Shown here: one piece after another, positions 28,580 to 39,875 of the stretch
Position numbering within the stretch: position 1 is the first letter of the stretch
Layout of the letters: the number at the start of each line of letters is the position of its first letter
Source of the DNA: Streptococcus himalayensis
GTDB taxonomy: Bacteria; Bacillota; Bacilli; Lactobacillales; Streptococcaceae
DNA length: 64,000 bases
NCBI RefSeq assembly: GCF_001708305.1
Contig: NZ_CP016953.1
Coordinates: 763,501 to 827,500 of the forward strand
Direction of reading: 5' to 3'
Made by a program: the position numbers and the translations under genes
The notes under the pieces: generated by a model
What the model was told of the DNA's origin: nothing
The model's database searches: none
The model's input: only the letters and a program-made list of their open reading frames with translations

Positions 28580-29377
28580 ATGAGCCAAGCCAGACATCAA
28601 CGCTTAAAATTCTTAGTGCTTATCACGATTGCTTTTTTAGCCATTCTTTGTATCGCACCGTTGGTATTTGGAGAAAATATCACCAAGGTAGATTTAACGC
28701 GAGCTTTTCAGGCTCCCAATGCTCAGGAATGGTTTGGAACGGATGCTTTAGGGCGTTCTGTGTTTCAACGAACCTTGAGTGGGGGTATTCAGACCGTTTT
28801 GCCAGCCATTTTGATTCTAATGATTGTTGTAACCATCGGCTCCTTTATTGGGATTAGCAGCGGTTTACTCGGCGGAAGGATAGACAAGGCGATTCTTTTA
28901 TTGATTACAGCCTTTCAGGCCTTTCCTTCCATTATCTTTGTGATTATGCTGGTGGGGATTTTAGGAGTTGGTTTGGAGCAGACCATTCTAGCGATTTGTA
29001 TCACGACCTGGGCCAAATATGCTTATTTGACAAGGTCCATGACCCTGCAACTAAAAAAGGAACCCTATATTCAAAGTGCGGTCATGTATGGCAATGGTTT
29101 TTTCCAAACAATGACCCATTATTACCTGCCCAGCCTCTTTCCTCAAATTTTAACCACGATGATGTTTGATGTGAGCACCGTCATCATGGAAATCGCAGGG
29201 TTGAGTTTCATCGGCTTGGGTGCACAAGTGCCTAGTCCCGAATGGGGAGCCATGATTAATGACGGTCGGACATATATCCAAGAAGCACCCTGGATTGTCT
29301 TTTTCCCCTGCTTGATGATTATTTTGACCGTTCTACTATTTGCTCGCTTGGGAGAAATTTTGAAGCAGACCGTTTAA
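28580..29377 (+). CDS. ABC importer permease 2 (NikC-like)
   Basis: Permease of 265 residues. It begins with a single membrane segment, then the conserved WFGTDALGRSVFQRTLSGGIQTVLPA segment of DppC/NikC proteins. The EAA-like loop reads YIQSAVMYGNGFFQTMTHYYLPSL. The C-terminal part has LSFIGLGAQVPSPEWGAMINDGRTYI, another family hallmark. AAGGAGG lies 9 nt before the ATG, within the end of permease 1. Last gene of the operon; a hairpin follows. Confidence 0.9.
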   Translation: MSQARHQRLKFLVLITIAFLAILCIAPLVFGENITKVDLTRAFQAPNAQEWFGTDALGRSVFQRTLSGGIQTVLPAILILMIVVTIGSFIGISSGLLGGRIDKAILLLITAFQAFPSIIFVIMLVGILGVGLEQTILAICITTWAKYAYLTRSMTLQLKKEPYIQSAVMYGNGFFQTMTHYYLPSLFPQILTTMMFDVSTVIMEIAGLSFIGLGAQVPSPEWGAMINDGRTYIQEAPWIVFFPCLMIILTVLLFARLGEILKQTV

Positions 29378-29406
29378 AAACCTGATGGATAGACCATTGG
29401 GTTTTT
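29375..29406 (+). terminator. Terminator of the importer-deacylase operon
   Basis: AAAACC-TG-ATGG pairs with CCAT-T-GGGTTTT around a 5-nt loop, then further Ts. Confidence 0.7.
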
Positions 29407-29458
29407 ATCATTTGTGTGACGTGTGGATTTAGAAAAGCTTGCCTGAGTTTGATATCTC

Positions 29459-29668
29459 ATACTCTATAAACATCAAAATCTGATCAGGTTTCATAATTGA
29501 TAATGGTGGAAGGTGATAGATAAAACTAGCCTGGCTTACAGCCTAAAAACCGCAGGGATAACAGAGGTTATGCTGAGGGCTATTTCATAATCCTTATTTC
29601 CAACCTTCAACAGTCTGCTGGATCGTTGAAGCAAGGTGAGTTAACGACGTCAGATTTTGATGGTTGAC
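29459..29668. repeat. Miniature repeat of about 210 bp, IS630-like ends
   Basis: Left end ATACTCTATAAACATCAAAA, right end (reverse complement) beginning ATCAAAATCTGACGTCG. The copy at 41385-41763 shares both ends, the GATAAAAC(C/T)AGC and CCTAAAAACCGCAGG blocks, and the AACAGTC(T/C)GCTG...TTGAAGCAAGGTGAGTTAAC block. No ORF. The remaining bases between the importer operon and glmS hold only the glmS promoter. Confidence 0.75.
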
Positions 29669-29727
29669 GAACATCAAATAATTGAATAAGGCAAGATTGA
29701 TAGATAGTTATAGACCAATTTCAAAAC

Positions 29728-29756
29728 TTGACAAGATAAAATCAAATGTTTATAAT
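29728..29756 (+). promoter_or_regulatory. Promoter of glmS
   Basis: TTGACA (29728-29733) and TATAAT (29751-29756), 17-bp spacer, a consensus promoter about 90 bp before the glmS start codon. Confidence 0.88.
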
Positions 29757-29804
29757 GTTTTTACTGATTTTATGGAAATCAAATTAGACTATACCAATTT
29801 TTGA

Positions 29805-29846
29805 AAGAGGAGGAGATGGCAGCAAAAAGTGTCATCGTGACAAGCT
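29805..29846 (+). promoter_or_regulatory. glmS leader: distant Shine-Dalgarno and small hairpin
   Basis: A strong AGAGGAGG (29806-29813) lies about 33 nt before the glmS ATG, too far for direct use. The small hairpin TGTCA-TCG-TGACA (29830-29842) between them could bring the two together. A competing ATG at 29816 only 2 nt after the SD would open a short frame that overlaps the glmS start. No GlmS ribozyme core is seen. Confidence 0.45.
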
Positions 29847-31658
29847 ATGTGTGGAATTGTTGGCGTTGTTGGAAATGAAAATGCAACGGATATTTTAATC
29901 CAAGGATTGGAGAAGTTGGAATACCGTGGTTATGATTCGGCTGGTATTTTTGTTGCTGGTAAAGGAGCAGGGAGTCTCGTGAAATCTGTGGGCCGTATTG
30001 CAGACTTGTCAGCGAAAGTTGGAGACAAGCTCGAGGGAACGGCTGGAATTGGTCATACACGTTGGGCAACTCATGGAAAACCAAGTGAAGTGAACGCTCA
30101 TCCGCACCAGTCGCAGACAGAACGTTTGACGCTGGTTCACAATGGTGTGATTGAAAATTATCTTGAAATCAAGGAAAAATATTTGGCTGACCATGAGTTA
30201 AAGGGGCAAACAGATACCGAGATTGCTGTGCATTTGATGGGTCGGTTTGTGCAAGAAGGCTTGTCCACTCTTGAGGCATTTAAAAAAGCCCTGCACCTTA
30301 TCCAAGGTTCCTATGCCTTTGCTTTGATGGATGCTGAGGATGCAGATACCATTTATGTGGCGAAAAATAAATCCCCGCTCTTGATTGGTTTGGGGGATGG
30401 TTATAATATGGTCTGCTCCGATGCTATGGCTATGATTCGTGAAACCAGTGAATACATGGAAATCCATGACAAGGAATTGGTCATTGTGAAAAAAGACAGT
30501 GTTCAAGTGATGGACTATGAAGGGAATGCTATCGAACGTGGTAGCTACATAGCGGAGCTGGATCTGTCTGACATCGGAAAAGGGACTTATCCTTACTATA
30601 TGTTGAAGGAAATTGACGAGCAGCCAACGGTAATGCGGAAATTGATTCAGGCTTATACCGATGAAAACGGTGCTGTGGCCGTTGATTCGGCTATTATTTC
30701 AGCTGTGAAAGAATGTGATAGAATTTATATTATTGCAGCCGGAACTTCTTATCATGCAGGATTTGCCTCTAAGATGATGCTGGAAGAGCTTACTGGTAAA
30801 CCTGTCGAATTAGGAATTGCTTCTGAATGGGGTTATGGCATGCCACTTTTAAGTCAAAAACCCCTGTTCATTTTCATTAGCCAGTCTGGAGAAACGGCAG
30901 ATAGCCGCCAAGTCTTGGTGAAAGTTAACGAACTTGGTTTCCCAAGCTTAACAGTGACCAATGTACCAGGTTCGACCCTTTCTCGCGAAGCTAGTCACAC
31001 CATGATCCTTCATGCAGGACCAGAAATCGCTGTGGCCTCAACCAAGGCTTATACGGCTCAAATTGCGACTCTTGCTTTCCTAGCCAAAGCAGTTGGAGAG
31101 GCAATGGACAATGAAAAAGCGAAATCCTTTGATTTGGTTCATGAACTGTCCCTTGTGGCCCAGTCAATTGAGTCAACCTTGTCTGAAAAAGAACTCATTG
31201 AAGGGAAGGTCAAAGAACTGTTAGAGACGACTCGCAATGCCTTTTATATCGGCCGTGGGAATGATTACTATGTAGCTATGGAAGCGAGCTTAAAATTAAA
31301 AGAAATTTCCTACATCCAGTGTGAGGGATTTGCGGCAGGGGAGTTGAAGCACGGGACAATCTCTCTGATCGAGGACGGGACACCTGTATTAGCGTTGATT
31401 TCAGCCAATCCAGTCATTGCTTCTCATGCACGTGGCAATGTCTCTGAGGTTGTGGCGCGTGGGGCTCAGGTGCTGACGATTGTAGAAGAAGGCGTGGAGC
31501 AAGAGGGAGATGATATTATTTTGAACAAGGTTCATCCGTACCTGTCAAGTATTTCCATGGTCATCCCAACGCAACTTATTGCCTATTATGCTTGTTTACA
31601 CCGTGGGCTGGATGTCGATAAACCACGTAATCTCGCAAAATCTGTAACAGTAGAGTAG
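29847..31658 (+). CDS. glmS: Glutamine-fructose-6-phosphate aminotransferase
   Basis: Makes glucosamine-6-phosphate from fructose-6-phosphate and glutamine, the first step towards UDP-GlcNAc and the cell wall. The start is fixed by the catalytic Cys that must follow Met ([17 protein letters not shown]). The glutaminase domain (1-240) has the [18 protein letters not shown] segment. Two SIS isomerase domains follow, with [14 protein letters not shown] and [22 protein letters not shown]. The C-terminus ends in the typical LAKSVTVE. Length 603. Single-gene unit with its own promoter, unusual leader and terminator. Confidence 0.97.
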   Translation: MCGIVGVVGNENATDILIQGLEKLEYRGYDSAGIFVAGKGAGSLVKSVGRIADLSAKVGDKLEGTAGIGHTRWATHGKPSEVNAHPHQSQTERLTLVHNGVIENYLEIKEKYLADHELKGQTDTEIAVHLMGRFVQEGLSTLEAFKKALHLIQGSYAFALMDAEDADTIYVAKNKSPLLIGLGDGYNMVCSDAMAMIRETSEYMEIHDKELVIVKKDSVQVMDYEGNAIERGSYIAELDLSDIGKGTYPYYMLKEIDEQPTVMRKLIQAYTDENGAVAVDSAIISAVKECDRIYIIAAGTSYHAGFASKMMLEELTGKPVELGIASEWGYGMPLLSQKPLFIFISQSGETADSRQVLVKVNELGFPSLTVTNVPGSTLSREASHTMILHAGPEIAVASTKAYTAQIATLAFLAKAVGEAMDNEKAKSFDLVHELSLVAQSIESTLSEKELIEGKVKELLETTRNAFYIGRGNDYYVAMEASLKLKEISYIQCEGFAAGELKHGTISLIEDGTPVLALISANPVIASHARGNVSEVVARGAQVLTIVEEGVEQEGDDIILNKVHPYLSSISMVIPTQLIAYYACLHRGLDVDKPRNLAKSVTVE

Positions 31659-31692
31659 AGCCGACTAGATACTCATTATCAAAAGAAACACC

Positions 31693-31727
31693 ATCGCTAG
31701 GTAAGATAGACTTACTTAGCGATTTTT
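31693..31727 (+). terminator. Terminator of glmS
   Basis: ATCGCTAGGTAAG pairs with CTTACTTAGCGAT (one mismatch) around ATAGA, then TTTTTC. Confidence 0.88.
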
Positions 31728-31864
31728 CTTTCTATAAAAAATAGTTATCTTTAACAAAATTCATAAAGTTATCATATTGCTATTTATGAATTTTACCAAG
31801 GATAAGAAAAAATGGGCAATCAGTGCAGCGATTTGAATCATGGAAAATGCATCCAGACAAAATC

Positions 31865-31910
31865 AAAAGGATTTAGCCCTGTTTAATATGGGACTAAATC
31901 CTTTTAACAA
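31865..31910. terminator. Terminator of pflB (usable in both directions)
   Basis: AAAAGGATTTAG and CTAAATCCTTTT pair, extended by CCC/GGG. On the minus strand it follows the pflB stop by about 55 bp. The 307-bp gap between glmS and pflB also holds an AT-rich inverted repeat (ATTCATAAA ... TTTATGAAT, about 31771-31802) and nothing else recognised. Confidence 0.8.
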
Positions 31911-31966
31911 TTTATTGTTTAGAAATCTGTAGTGATTTTCCTTAGTATTAATCTATAATCTTAGTA

Positions 31967-34303
31967 CTAATTACCTGAAATTTCGCGTGCGGCATCGTCC
32001 ATAGAAAGAACTTCGTGGAAGACACGTTGTGTCAATTCAGTTTTTTGTTCCTTAGTGAGGTATTTAGTGTTTACACAGTAACCTGAGATACGTACGATAA
32101 CATCTTCACCGTTCATAATCTTGTCATAAACATCTTGAAGGTCCATAACGTTCAAGTTAACGTGTTGTCCACCATTTTCAAAGTAACCATCAAGGATTGT
32201 GACCAAGTTGTTGACTTGTTCATCGAATGTTTTACCGAGTGCTTTTGGTGATACTTGAGTTGTCAATGAAATTCCGTCATTTGCATGTTTGAAGTTCAAT
32301 TTAGACAATGAGTTCAAGTTTTGTAACCAACCACCACGAGATTTAGATGTTGGGTTTGCACCTGGTGGGAAGAATTCCACTTTAGAAGTGTTGACAGAAC
32401 CATCTTCGTTAAGGAATACGCCACGGTGAACAGGTGAGTTAGCGGTTTGTTTAGAATAAGCAACGTTAGAAGTGATGGTCAAGATAGAAACAGTTGCTTC
32501 TGCGTTCTTGTACAATTTATGTTTGTTCAAGCGTGAGAAGAATGCTTCCATGAGCCATTTTGCAATGTCATCTACACGGTCATCATCTTCACCGTAACGT
32601 GGGAAGTCACCAGTTACTTCGTAGTCGTAGATAAAGCCATCTTCGTCACGAATAGGTTTTACTTGTGCGTATTTAATCGCAGAAAGTGAGTCAACTGTAT
32701 TGGCAAATCCACAGATACCAAATCCCATGTTTGCACGAAGGAAGGTTGGCAAGAAGGCCATTTGGACTGCTTCGTAGTTGTACTTGTCAGTCATGTAGTG
32801 GATGATGTTCATCGCATCTACATAAGTGTCAGTCAACCAGTCAAGCGCTTTTTCAAAGTTTTTGATAACTTCGTCGTATTCGAAGACTTCAGAATTGTTT
32901 GGCTCTACACAGTCAAATACTTTGTAGTCTTTGTGCACATCGTCATAACCGTTGTTCCAGCTTGAAAGAAGGGCTTTAAGAACGTTTACGCGAGCTCCGA
33001 AGTATTGGATATTGTGGCGTTTGTCTTCGCTTTCTGGGTCAAGTGGTGATACACAGCATGAGATACAGCTCATTTCACCATATCCGTCTTTAGCCATTGT
33101 TGTCACACCTTCGTATTGGATAGAAGAGTGTTTGTGGCTCATTGACATACAGTAGCGACGGAATGAATATGGAAGTTGGTCAGACCAAAGAACAGTCAAG
33201 TTTGGTTCTGGAGAGTTACCGATGTTGTCAAGCGTGTTCAAGAAACGGTAGTCCATTTTTGTAACACGGTGACGACCGTCGTTACCCATACCTGCCATAG
33301 AAGTAGTAAGGAAAGTTGGGTCTCCTGAGTAGATTTCGTCAAATGCTTTTGTACGTGCAAATTTAACAGTACGAAGTTTCAATACGAAATCATCTACAAA
33401 TTCTTGGATTTCTGATTCAGTAAAGGTACCGCGAGCCAAGTCACGTTCTGCATAGATGTCAAGTACGATTGGCACACGTCCAAGTGAAGTTGCAGCACCG
33501 TTAATCACACGACATACTGCCATGAAAGCGATGTTTACCCATTGGATAGCTTCTTTTGTATTCAAAGCAGGACGGCGTACATCTACACCATAGTGGTCAC
33601 CCAATTTTACAACTTGTGCAAGGGCTTGGTATTGTAGATTGATTTCTTCACGAAGGCGGATAGATTCTTCGTCGATTTCGTTGATAGAGTTCCAGTCTGT
33701 AACCTTTTCTGCCATCAAGTAGTCTGCTCCATAAAGGGCAAGACGAGCGTACATACCGATAATACGTCCACGTGAGTAAGCATCTGGAAGACCAGAAACG
33801 TGGTGAGAGTGGCGGGCACGACGGATGTCAGCAGTGTAAGCACGGAAGATACCGTCGTTTACAGTTGTGGCATGTTTTGTATAAATTTCATGAAGAAGTG
33901 GGTCAGGAGTATAGCCGTTTTCAATCAATGTAGTTTCAGCCATACGGATACCACCACGAGGCATGAAGTTCAATTTGAACAACTCGTCGTTTTGGATACC
34001 GAAGATTACTTCATTATCTTTATCGATGAAACCAGCTGGGATATCGGCGATAGAAGTCGCACGGTCAATATCCATTGGGAAACGAGTGTCTTCGTATCCT
34101 GCTTTTGTTTCTTCGATGATTTTCTTGATGTGGAGAGAACGTTCCGTTGGTCCTGCTAGGAAACTTTCGTCTCCGTCGTATGGAGTGTAGTTTGCTTGAA
34201 CGAAGCGAGTGACACTAGCTTTATCACGCCAATCATCGCCTTTAAAACCTTCCCAAGCCTTGTCAAATACGTCTTGAGCTTCAACAACTGTTTTAACAAC
34301 CAT
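31967..34303 (-). CDS. pflB: Formate acetyltransferase (pyruvate formate-lyase)
   Basis: Glycyl-radical enzyme turning pyruvate and CoA into formate and acetyl-CoA, central to mixed-acid fermentation of streptococci without oxygen. The catalytic Cys pair is in [16 protein letters not shown] (about residue 410). The radical Gly is in the C-terminal [14 protein letters not shown]. Length 778, as in other streptococci. It needs the separate PFL-activating enzyme, not seen here. The ATG is preceded by AAAGAGGAAATAAAT on the minus strand. The promoter overlaps a cre-like site, suggesting CcpA control. Confidence 0.97.
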   Translation of the reverse strand: MVVKTVVEAQDVFDKAWEGFKGDDWRDKASVTRFVQANYTPYDGDESFLAGPTERSLHIKKIIEETKAGYEDTRFPMDIDRATSIADIPAGFIDKDNEVIFGIQNDELFKLNFMPRGGIRMAETTLIENGYTPDPLLHEIYTKHATTVNDGIFRAYTADIRRARHSHHVSGLPDAYSRGRIIGMYARLALYGADYLMAEKVTDWNSINEIDEESIRLREEINLQYQALAQVVKLGDHYGVDVRRPALNTKEAIQWVNIAFMAVCRVINGAATSLGRVPIVLDIYAERDLARGTFTESEIQEFVDDFVLKLRTVKFARTKAFDEIYSGDPTFLTTSMAGMGNDGRHRVTKMDYRFLNTLDNIGNSPEPNLTVLWSDQLPYSFRRYCMSMSHKHSSIQYEGVTTMAKDGYGEMSCISCCVSPLDPESEDKRHNIQYFGARVNVLKALLSSWNNGYDDVHKDYKVFDCVEPNNSEVFEYDEVIKNFEKALDWLTDTYVDAMNIIHYMTDKYNYEAVQMAFLPTFLRANMGFGICGFANTVDSLSAIKYAQVKPIRDEDGFIYDYEVTGDFPRYGEDDDRVDDIAKWLMEAFFSRLNKHKLYKNAEATVSILTITSNVAYSKQTANSPVHRGVFLNEDGSVNTSKVEFFPPGANPTSKSRGGWLQNLNSLSKLNFKHANDGISLTTQVSPKALGKTFDEQVNNLVTILDGYFENGGQHVNLNVMDLQDVYDKIMNGEDVIVRISGYCVNTKYLTKEQKTELTQRVFHEVLSMDDAAREISGN

Positions 34304-34356
34304 ATTTATTTCCTCTTTTTTTCTAGTAACACGTCATCTGTTACATTTACAAAACA

Positions 34357-34385
34357 AGTATATCATACAGTAATCGCTTACACAA
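34357..34385 (-). promoter_or_regulatory. pflB promoter with overlapping cre-like site
   Basis: Minus-strand TTGTGT (34380-34385) and TATACT (34357-34362) are 17 bp apart. TGTAAGCGATTACT (34369-34382, minus strand) fits the cre consensus TGWAARCGYTWNCW with one mismatch and lies across the spacer and -35 edge. Such placement would allow CcpA to repress pflB. Confidence 0.6.
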
Positions 34386-34551
34386 TAAAAAGATGCGTTT
34401 TCAAGCGTTTTTCTTTTATAATACAGATGGGAACAGAGGTAATAACTGTACTATATTTTTGAAAATTCCTTTTGCTTTTCAATTATTTTAGAAAATCAGA
34501 GAAAAAAGGTATAATAGAAGGGAGTAAATGAGATTGCTAGGGGGTGAGAAA

Positions 34552-35616
34552 ATGTTAATTTTCCCTTTAATCAATGATACGTCACGGAAGATTATTCATA
34601 TCGATATGGATGCTTTTTTTGCAGCGATTGAAGAGAGGGACAATCCTAAGCTGCGTGGGAAGCCGGTCATTATCGGACATGACCCTCGTTTATCAGGTGG
34701 TCGCGGAGTGGTTTCAACCTGTAATTATGAGGCTAGAAAATTTGGCGTCCATTCGGCCATGAGCAGTAAAGAAGCCTATGAGCGTTGTCCACAGGCGGTA
34801 TTTATCCACGGAAATTATGCAAAGTATGTCGAGGTTGGTCAGCAGATTCGTGAGATTTTTAAGCGTTATACGGATTTAATTGAACCGATGAGTATTGATG
34901 AAGCCTATTTGGATGTAACGACCAATAAAAAAGGAATCCAGTCGGCAGTTAAAATCGCCAAGCTTATTCAGTATGATATTTGGAATGAGCTTCATCTGAC
35001 AGCTTCTGCAGGGGTTTCTTATAATAAATTTTTGGCAAAAATCGCTAGTGATTACGAAAAGCCGCACGGTCTGACCGTGATTTTGCCAGGTGAAGCGGAG
35101 AGTTTTTTGGCGAAAATGGACATTGGAAAATTTCACGGTGTTGGGAAAAAATCTGTGGAAAAACTCCATGCCATGGGGGTTTATACTGGAGCTGATTTGC
35201 TGGAAATTTCTGAGATGACCTTGATTGATACCTTCGGTCGTTTTGGTTATGATTTGTATCGTAAGGCGAGAGGGATTTCCAATTCTCCTGTAAAAAATAA
35301 TCGTATCCGAAAATCGATTGGCAAGGAGCGAACCTATGGCAAACTCCTCTATCTGGAAGAAGATGTCAAAAAAGAGCTGAGTAGTCTTTCGCAGCAGGTC
35401 GTGCACAGCTTGCTCAAGCATGAAAAGAAGGGGAGAACCATTGTGTTAAAAATTCGTTATGCTGATTTTTCCACCATGACCAAACGACGGAGTTTGGATA
35501 AGGGCACGCAGAGTTTGGATGAAATTGAACGAACTGCATTTGACATTTATGATAGCTTGGAGGACAATCATAAAGGAATTCGCCTGCTGGGTGTGACGAT
35601 GACTAATTTTTTATGA
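34552..35616 (+). CDS. dinB: DNA polymerase IV
   Basis: Y-family translesion polymerase (DinB/DinP), 354 residues. Catalytic acidic residues are visible in [14 protein letters not shown] (near residue 18) and [11 protein letters not shown] (near residue 115). HhH segments follow ([19 protein letters not shown]), then a little-finger domain. I choose ATG 34552 ([14 protein letters not shown]) because GGGGGTGA lies 6 nt upstream and the protein matches the usual streptococcal N-terminus; ATG 34528 adds eight residues. Divergent from pflB, an arrangement common in streptococci. A pairing ...AAAAAGAG ... CTCTTTTTTT (about 35660-35701) ends the unit. Confidence 0.93.
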   Translation: MLIFPLINDTSRKIIHIDMDAFFAAIEERDNPKLRGKPVIIGHDPRLSGGRGVVSTCNYEARKFGVHSAMSSKEAYERCPQAVFIHGNYAKYVEVGQQIREIFKRYTDLIEPMSIDEAYLDVTTNKKGIQSAVKIAKLIQYDIWNELHLTASAGVSYNKFLAKIASDYEKPHGLTVILPGEAESFLAKMDIGKFHGVGKKSVEKLHAMGVYTGADLLEISEMTLIDTFGRFGYDLYRKARGISNSPVKNNRIRKSIGKERTYGKLLYLEEDVKKELSSLSQQVVHSLLKHEKKGRTIVLKIRYADFSTMTKRRSLDKGTQSLDEIERTAFDIYDSLEDNHKGIRLLGVTMTNFL

Positions 35617-35659
35617 AGACTGTATGTACAGGTGGTTTGAAAGTTAGTCTGTTGAGGGA

Positions 35660-35701
35660 TAAAAAGAGACCGTTTGGAGGAAAAGTCCCTCTTTTTTTAT
35701 T
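35660..35701 (+). terminator. Terminator after dinB
   Basis: AAAAAGAGAC pairs with GTCCCTCTTTTT (two unpaired Cs) around GGAGG-containing loop, with a run of seven Ts. Confidence 0.6.
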
Positions 35702-35743
35702 TTCTCGCTATACTAGGGATAGAGCATAAGAAAGTAGGAAATC

Positions 35744-36373
35744 ATGATGACGATAAAAATGGAAAAATTATTTAAATTGGGTCTGTTTGTTGCCTTGCTA
35801 CAATTTTTGATTTTACTTTTTGTACATCCAAAAGAGACTCAAGTTCACTTTCAAGTGTCTAGTTTCTGCTTTGTGATTTTGTTGATGGGCCTCTCCATTT
35901 GTTACTTCTGTTATTTTTCTAGAGAGCTAAGTCCGATTAAGTTAGAGCTGAAACGTTCCCATTATGGTTGGTTATTCAAGGTTTCCTACTTTATGCTTGT
36001 TGGTGTGAATGTGGTTGGAGCTTATTTGATGATGGGGGAGCAAGCATCAGGACTTTCTTCAGAGCAGCTGCGCTGGATTCAGTTGTTTAGTCAAACTTCC
36101 TTGTTTTTAGTTGGATTTGATGTGGTTAGTTTACTTCCTTTTATGAGAAAGATTTCTTTCAGCGGGAAAAATGGCAAGAAACTCTTTGCTTGGATGGGAC
36201 TCCTTTTTTTCCTTAGAAATCCTGTTGGAATGACTTGTTTTTTACTTTACGCTGGCTTGGGCTATGGTTTTTCACGATTGGCTCAAAGGACAGGAATTGG
36301 TCGAGAACTTTCTTTTTTAAGCCATGTGGTAAGAGATAGTATCTTACTAGTCTTACTCCTGATGATTTGGTAA
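35744..36373 (+). CDS. Putative membrane protein, unknown function
   Basis: A 209-residue protein with about five hydrophobic segments: LFKLGLFVALLQFLILLFV, FCFVILLMGLSICYFCYF, WLFKVSYFMLVGVNVVGAYLMM, FSQTSLFLVGFDVVSLLPF and a C-terminal pair. Loops are basic on alternate sides, consistent with an integral membrane protein. Two ATGs in tandem begin the frame; aggaaatc precedes them. I do not recognise a family, and the neighbours (dinB, azlC) give no hint. Confidence 0.65.
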   Translation: MMTIKMEKLFKLGLFVALLQFLILLFVHPKETQVHFQVSSFCFVILLMGLSICYFCYFSRELSPIKLELKRSHYGWLFKVSYFMLVGVNVVGAYLMMGEQASGLSSEQLRWIQLFSQTSLFLVGFDVVSLLPFMRKISFSGKNGKKLFAWMGLLFFLRNPVGMTCFLLYAGLGYGFSRLAQRTGIGRELSFLSHVVRDSILLVLLLMIW

Positions 36374-36461
36374 ATATTCTCTTTTAGAAAATCCTGATTT
36401 GTGCTAAAACATAGGGATTTGTAAGAGCAGTTAAAACAGGTATATAAATATCTGTAATCTG

Positions 36462-36487
36462 AAACATCCAGTAACTTGGATGTTTTT
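36462..36487 (+). terminator. Terminator after the membrane protein gene
   Basis: AAACATCCA pairs with TTGGATGTTT around GTAAC, followed by Ts. The rest of the 323-bp gap before azlC (36374-36696) shows only a TATAAT near 36660, probably the azlC -10. Confidence 0.75.
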
Positions 36488-36696
36488 AAATATCATTTTT
36501 ACAGGCTCAAATGCTGCTTTGAGTGCTGAGTAGTCATCCTATGTGTAGATGTTTAGCTTGGGTGGTTACTTAGAATTTTCGGGATAATCGACTAAAAAAC
36601 GGCAAAAGTTTTTTTAAAAAAAAGCATGCTCTCATCTTTTCAGGCTTTGAATTCCATGGTATAATAAATGAGAATTTTTAGAAAAAAGGGAACAAG

Positions 36697-37392
36697 ATGG
36701 AAGAACAAAATTGGAAGGCTGGGATCAGGGCTGGCATGCCCACTGCCTTGGGGTATATAGGAATTGGTCTGGCCTGTGGGGTGATTGCGGCTCCTTATCT
36801 CAATCCTCTTGAGATGTTTTTGATGAGTGTATTGGTCTATGCTGGAAGTGCTCAATTTGTTATGATTGCTATGATTGCCTTAAAAAGCAGTTTGACTGAC
36901 ATTGCCTTGACCGTTTTTCTCATCAATATTCGATTTTTTTTACTGAGCCTGCATACATCGACCTTTTTTAGGAAGGATAGCCTTTGGAAAAATCTGGCGA
37001 TTGGAAGTATTTTAACGGACGAAAGTTATGGGGTGCTGCTTGCTGCCCAGTTGAGAGGAGAGGAGCCTGATTCGGCCTGGATGGTTGGAAATAACATTGT
37101 TAGCTATGTCTCTTGGGCCTTGTCCACTACTTTAGGAACTCTTTTGGGGCATTTATTGCCGAATCCAGAAATGTTTGGTCTTGATTTTGCCTTGGTTGGG
37201 ATGTTTCTTGGAATTTTTAGTTCTCAATTTTTGGTCATGGTGAAAAAGGAAAAACTCGTCAAAATTATGCTAATTTTAGCGGCTACGGCAATCAGTTTTT
37301 TTGGATTGACAATGGTGGTATCTCAGTCCTTAGCCGTGCTATGTGCTACGCTACTAGGCTGTTCTGTGGGGGTGATGTTAGATGGAAAGTAG
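36697..37392 (+). CDS. azlC: Branched-chain amino acid exporter, large subunit AzlC
   Basis: Membrane protein of 231 residues with the AzlC-family opening GIRAGMPTALGYIGIGLACGV, the LVYAGSAQFVMIAMIAL segment and NIRFFLLSLHTS. AzlC with AzlD exports branched-chain amino acids and analogues in Bacillus. AAAGGGAACAAG precedes the ATG. It overlaps azlD by 11 bp, showing translational coupling. Confidence 0.93.
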   Translation: MEEQNWKAGIRAGMPTALGYIGIGLACGVIAAPYLNPLEMFLMSVLVYAGSAQFVMIAMIALKSSLTDIALTVFLINIRFFLLSLHTSTFFRKDSLWKNLAIGSILTDESYGVLLAAQLRGEEPDSAWMVGNNIVSYVSWALSTTLGTLLGHLLPNPEMFGLDFALVGMFLGIFSSQFLVMVKKEKLVKIMLILAATAISFFGLTMVVSQSLAVLCATLLGCSVGVMLDGK

Positions 37393-37705
37393 TTACATCT
37401 TAAAAGCGATAGCTTTGGCAGCTCTCGTTACGTGGCTGCCGCGCGTGATTCCCTTTGTGTTAGTAAAATATCGTGGCTTGCCAGATTTGGTCATGCGATT
37501 TTTACGATTTCTACCTGTTACAATCATCTTTGTTTTGATTTTATCCAGCTTAACGCAAGGAAGTGTAGGGCATTTCCCTAGTTTTAAATGGGTAGATATT
37601 TTTGCTGCCATACCAACCTTGTATGTCGCTTTCCGCTATCGCAATCTGCTGGGAAGTGTCATCTTTGGAGTGGTGTTATTGGCTCTGTTACGATTTTTAT
37701 GGTGA
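37382..37705 (+). CDS. azlD: Branched-chain amino acid exporter, small subunit AzlD
   Basis: Small membrane partner of AzlC, 107 residues with about four membrane segments and the conserved ALVTWLPRVIPFVLVKYRGLPDLVMRFLRFLP opening. It begins inside the last codons of azlC, and the downstream methyltransferase gene follows within 13 bp, so all three may be on one mRNA. Confidence 0.92.
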   Translation: MESSYILKAIALAALVTWLPRVIPFVLVKYRGLPDLVMRFLRFLPVTIIFVLILSSLTQGSVGHFPSFKWVDIFAAIPTLYVAFRYRNLLGSVIFGVVLLALLRFLW

Positions 37706-37717
37706 GAAAGGAGATTT

Positions 37718-38464
37718 ATGGCTGAAGCAGGACACACTTTACTGGCTCGTTTGGGAAAGAAACGGTTGCGACCGGGAGGTAAAATAGCAACTAACTGGCT
37801 GTTGAAAAAAGGGAACATATCAAAGGATTGTCAGATTTTGGAAGTGGCTTGTAATATGGGGACCACCAGTATTGAACTGGCAAAGACCTATGGCTGTCAG
37901 ATACAAGCAGTTGACTTGGATAAAAAAGCTTTGGAGCAGGCAGGTGTGAATGCAAAGGCAGCAGGGGTCTCGGATTTAGTGATGTTTAAACAAGCCAATG
38001 CCATGAAGTTACCTTTTCCAGATGAATCTTTTGACGTTGTTATCAATGAAGCTATGTTAACCATGCAGAGTGAAAAAGGCAAACAAAAATGCTTGCAGGA
38101 ATATTACCGAGTTCTAAAGCCGAACGGTCTTTTATTAACTCATGATGTGATGTTAAGGGAGAATGATGAGGAAGTTCGAGCTAGGCTGTCAAAGGCTATC
38201 CATGTCAATGTTGCTCCTTTGACCAAAGAAAATTGGAAAAGCTTAGTCAAGGAGCAAGGATTCTCAGCTATCGAAAGTTTATCAGGTGAGATGACCTTGA
38301 TGAGTCCGAAGGGAATGATTTATGATGAAGGATTGTTCGGTACGCTTAAGATTTTCAAAAATGCTTTAAAAGCTAAAAATCGCAGTCATTTCTTCACCAT
38401 GTTTCAAACCTTTAGAGAACAAAAGGATCGACTTGGCTTCATCGCTATGGCTGCTAAAAAATAG
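37718..38464 (+). CDS. Class I SAM-dependent methyltransferase
   Basis: A 248-residue Rossmann-fold methyltransferase of the UbiE-like Methyltransf_11 type. Motif I is ILEVACNMGTTSIELA (about residues 41-56), the acidic end of strand 2 is QAVDLDKKALEQA, and the post-motif segment reads LPFPDESFDVVINEAML. Motif I has Ala-Cys-Asn in place of the usual Gly-x-Gly start, seen in some relatives. Substrate unknown. AAAGGAGATTT precedes the ATG, directly after azlD. A clear terminator follows. Confidence 0.87.
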   Translation: MAEAGHTLLARLGKKRLRPGGKIATNWLLKKGNISKDCQILEVACNMGTTSIELAKTYGCQIQAVDLDKKALEQAGVNAKAAGVSDLVMFKQANAMKLPFPDESFDVVINEAMLTMQSEKGKQKCLQEYYRVLKPNGLLLTHDVMLRENDEEVRARLSKAIHVNVAPLTKENWKSLVKEQGFSAIESLSGEMTLMSPKGMIYDEGLFGTLKIFKNALKAKNRSHFFTMFQTFREQKDRLGFIAMAAKK

Positions 38465-38466
38465 AA

Positions 38467-38504
38467 AACCAGTGTTGGTTGATTTCCGACACTGGTTTGT
38501 TTTT
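38467..38504 (+). terminator. Terminator of the azlCD-methyltransferase unit
   Basis: AACCAGTGT and ACACTGGTT pair around 13 nt, followed by TGTTTTTG. Confidence 0.88.
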
Positions 38505-38557
38505 GTTGAAAAGACACGATAATCTCTAGTTTTTCGATGCACTAGGATGTTGAACAT

Positions 38558-39754
<1,197 letters not shown>

Positions 39755-39875
39755 TTATTCGGTGAGATAATCCTTTTCATTGTACCATAAAAATCTCAAA
39801 AAACCTTGATTGTTAGATGCTTCCCACGCTGTACGCATGAAGAAAATGTCGTTTCTAGATAACTTTTTCATAAAA

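Noticed and set aside
31672..31700. Another repeat end (GATACTCATTATCAAAAG) after glmS
   Set aside because: Only the first bases match the repeat family and no partner end is found nearby.
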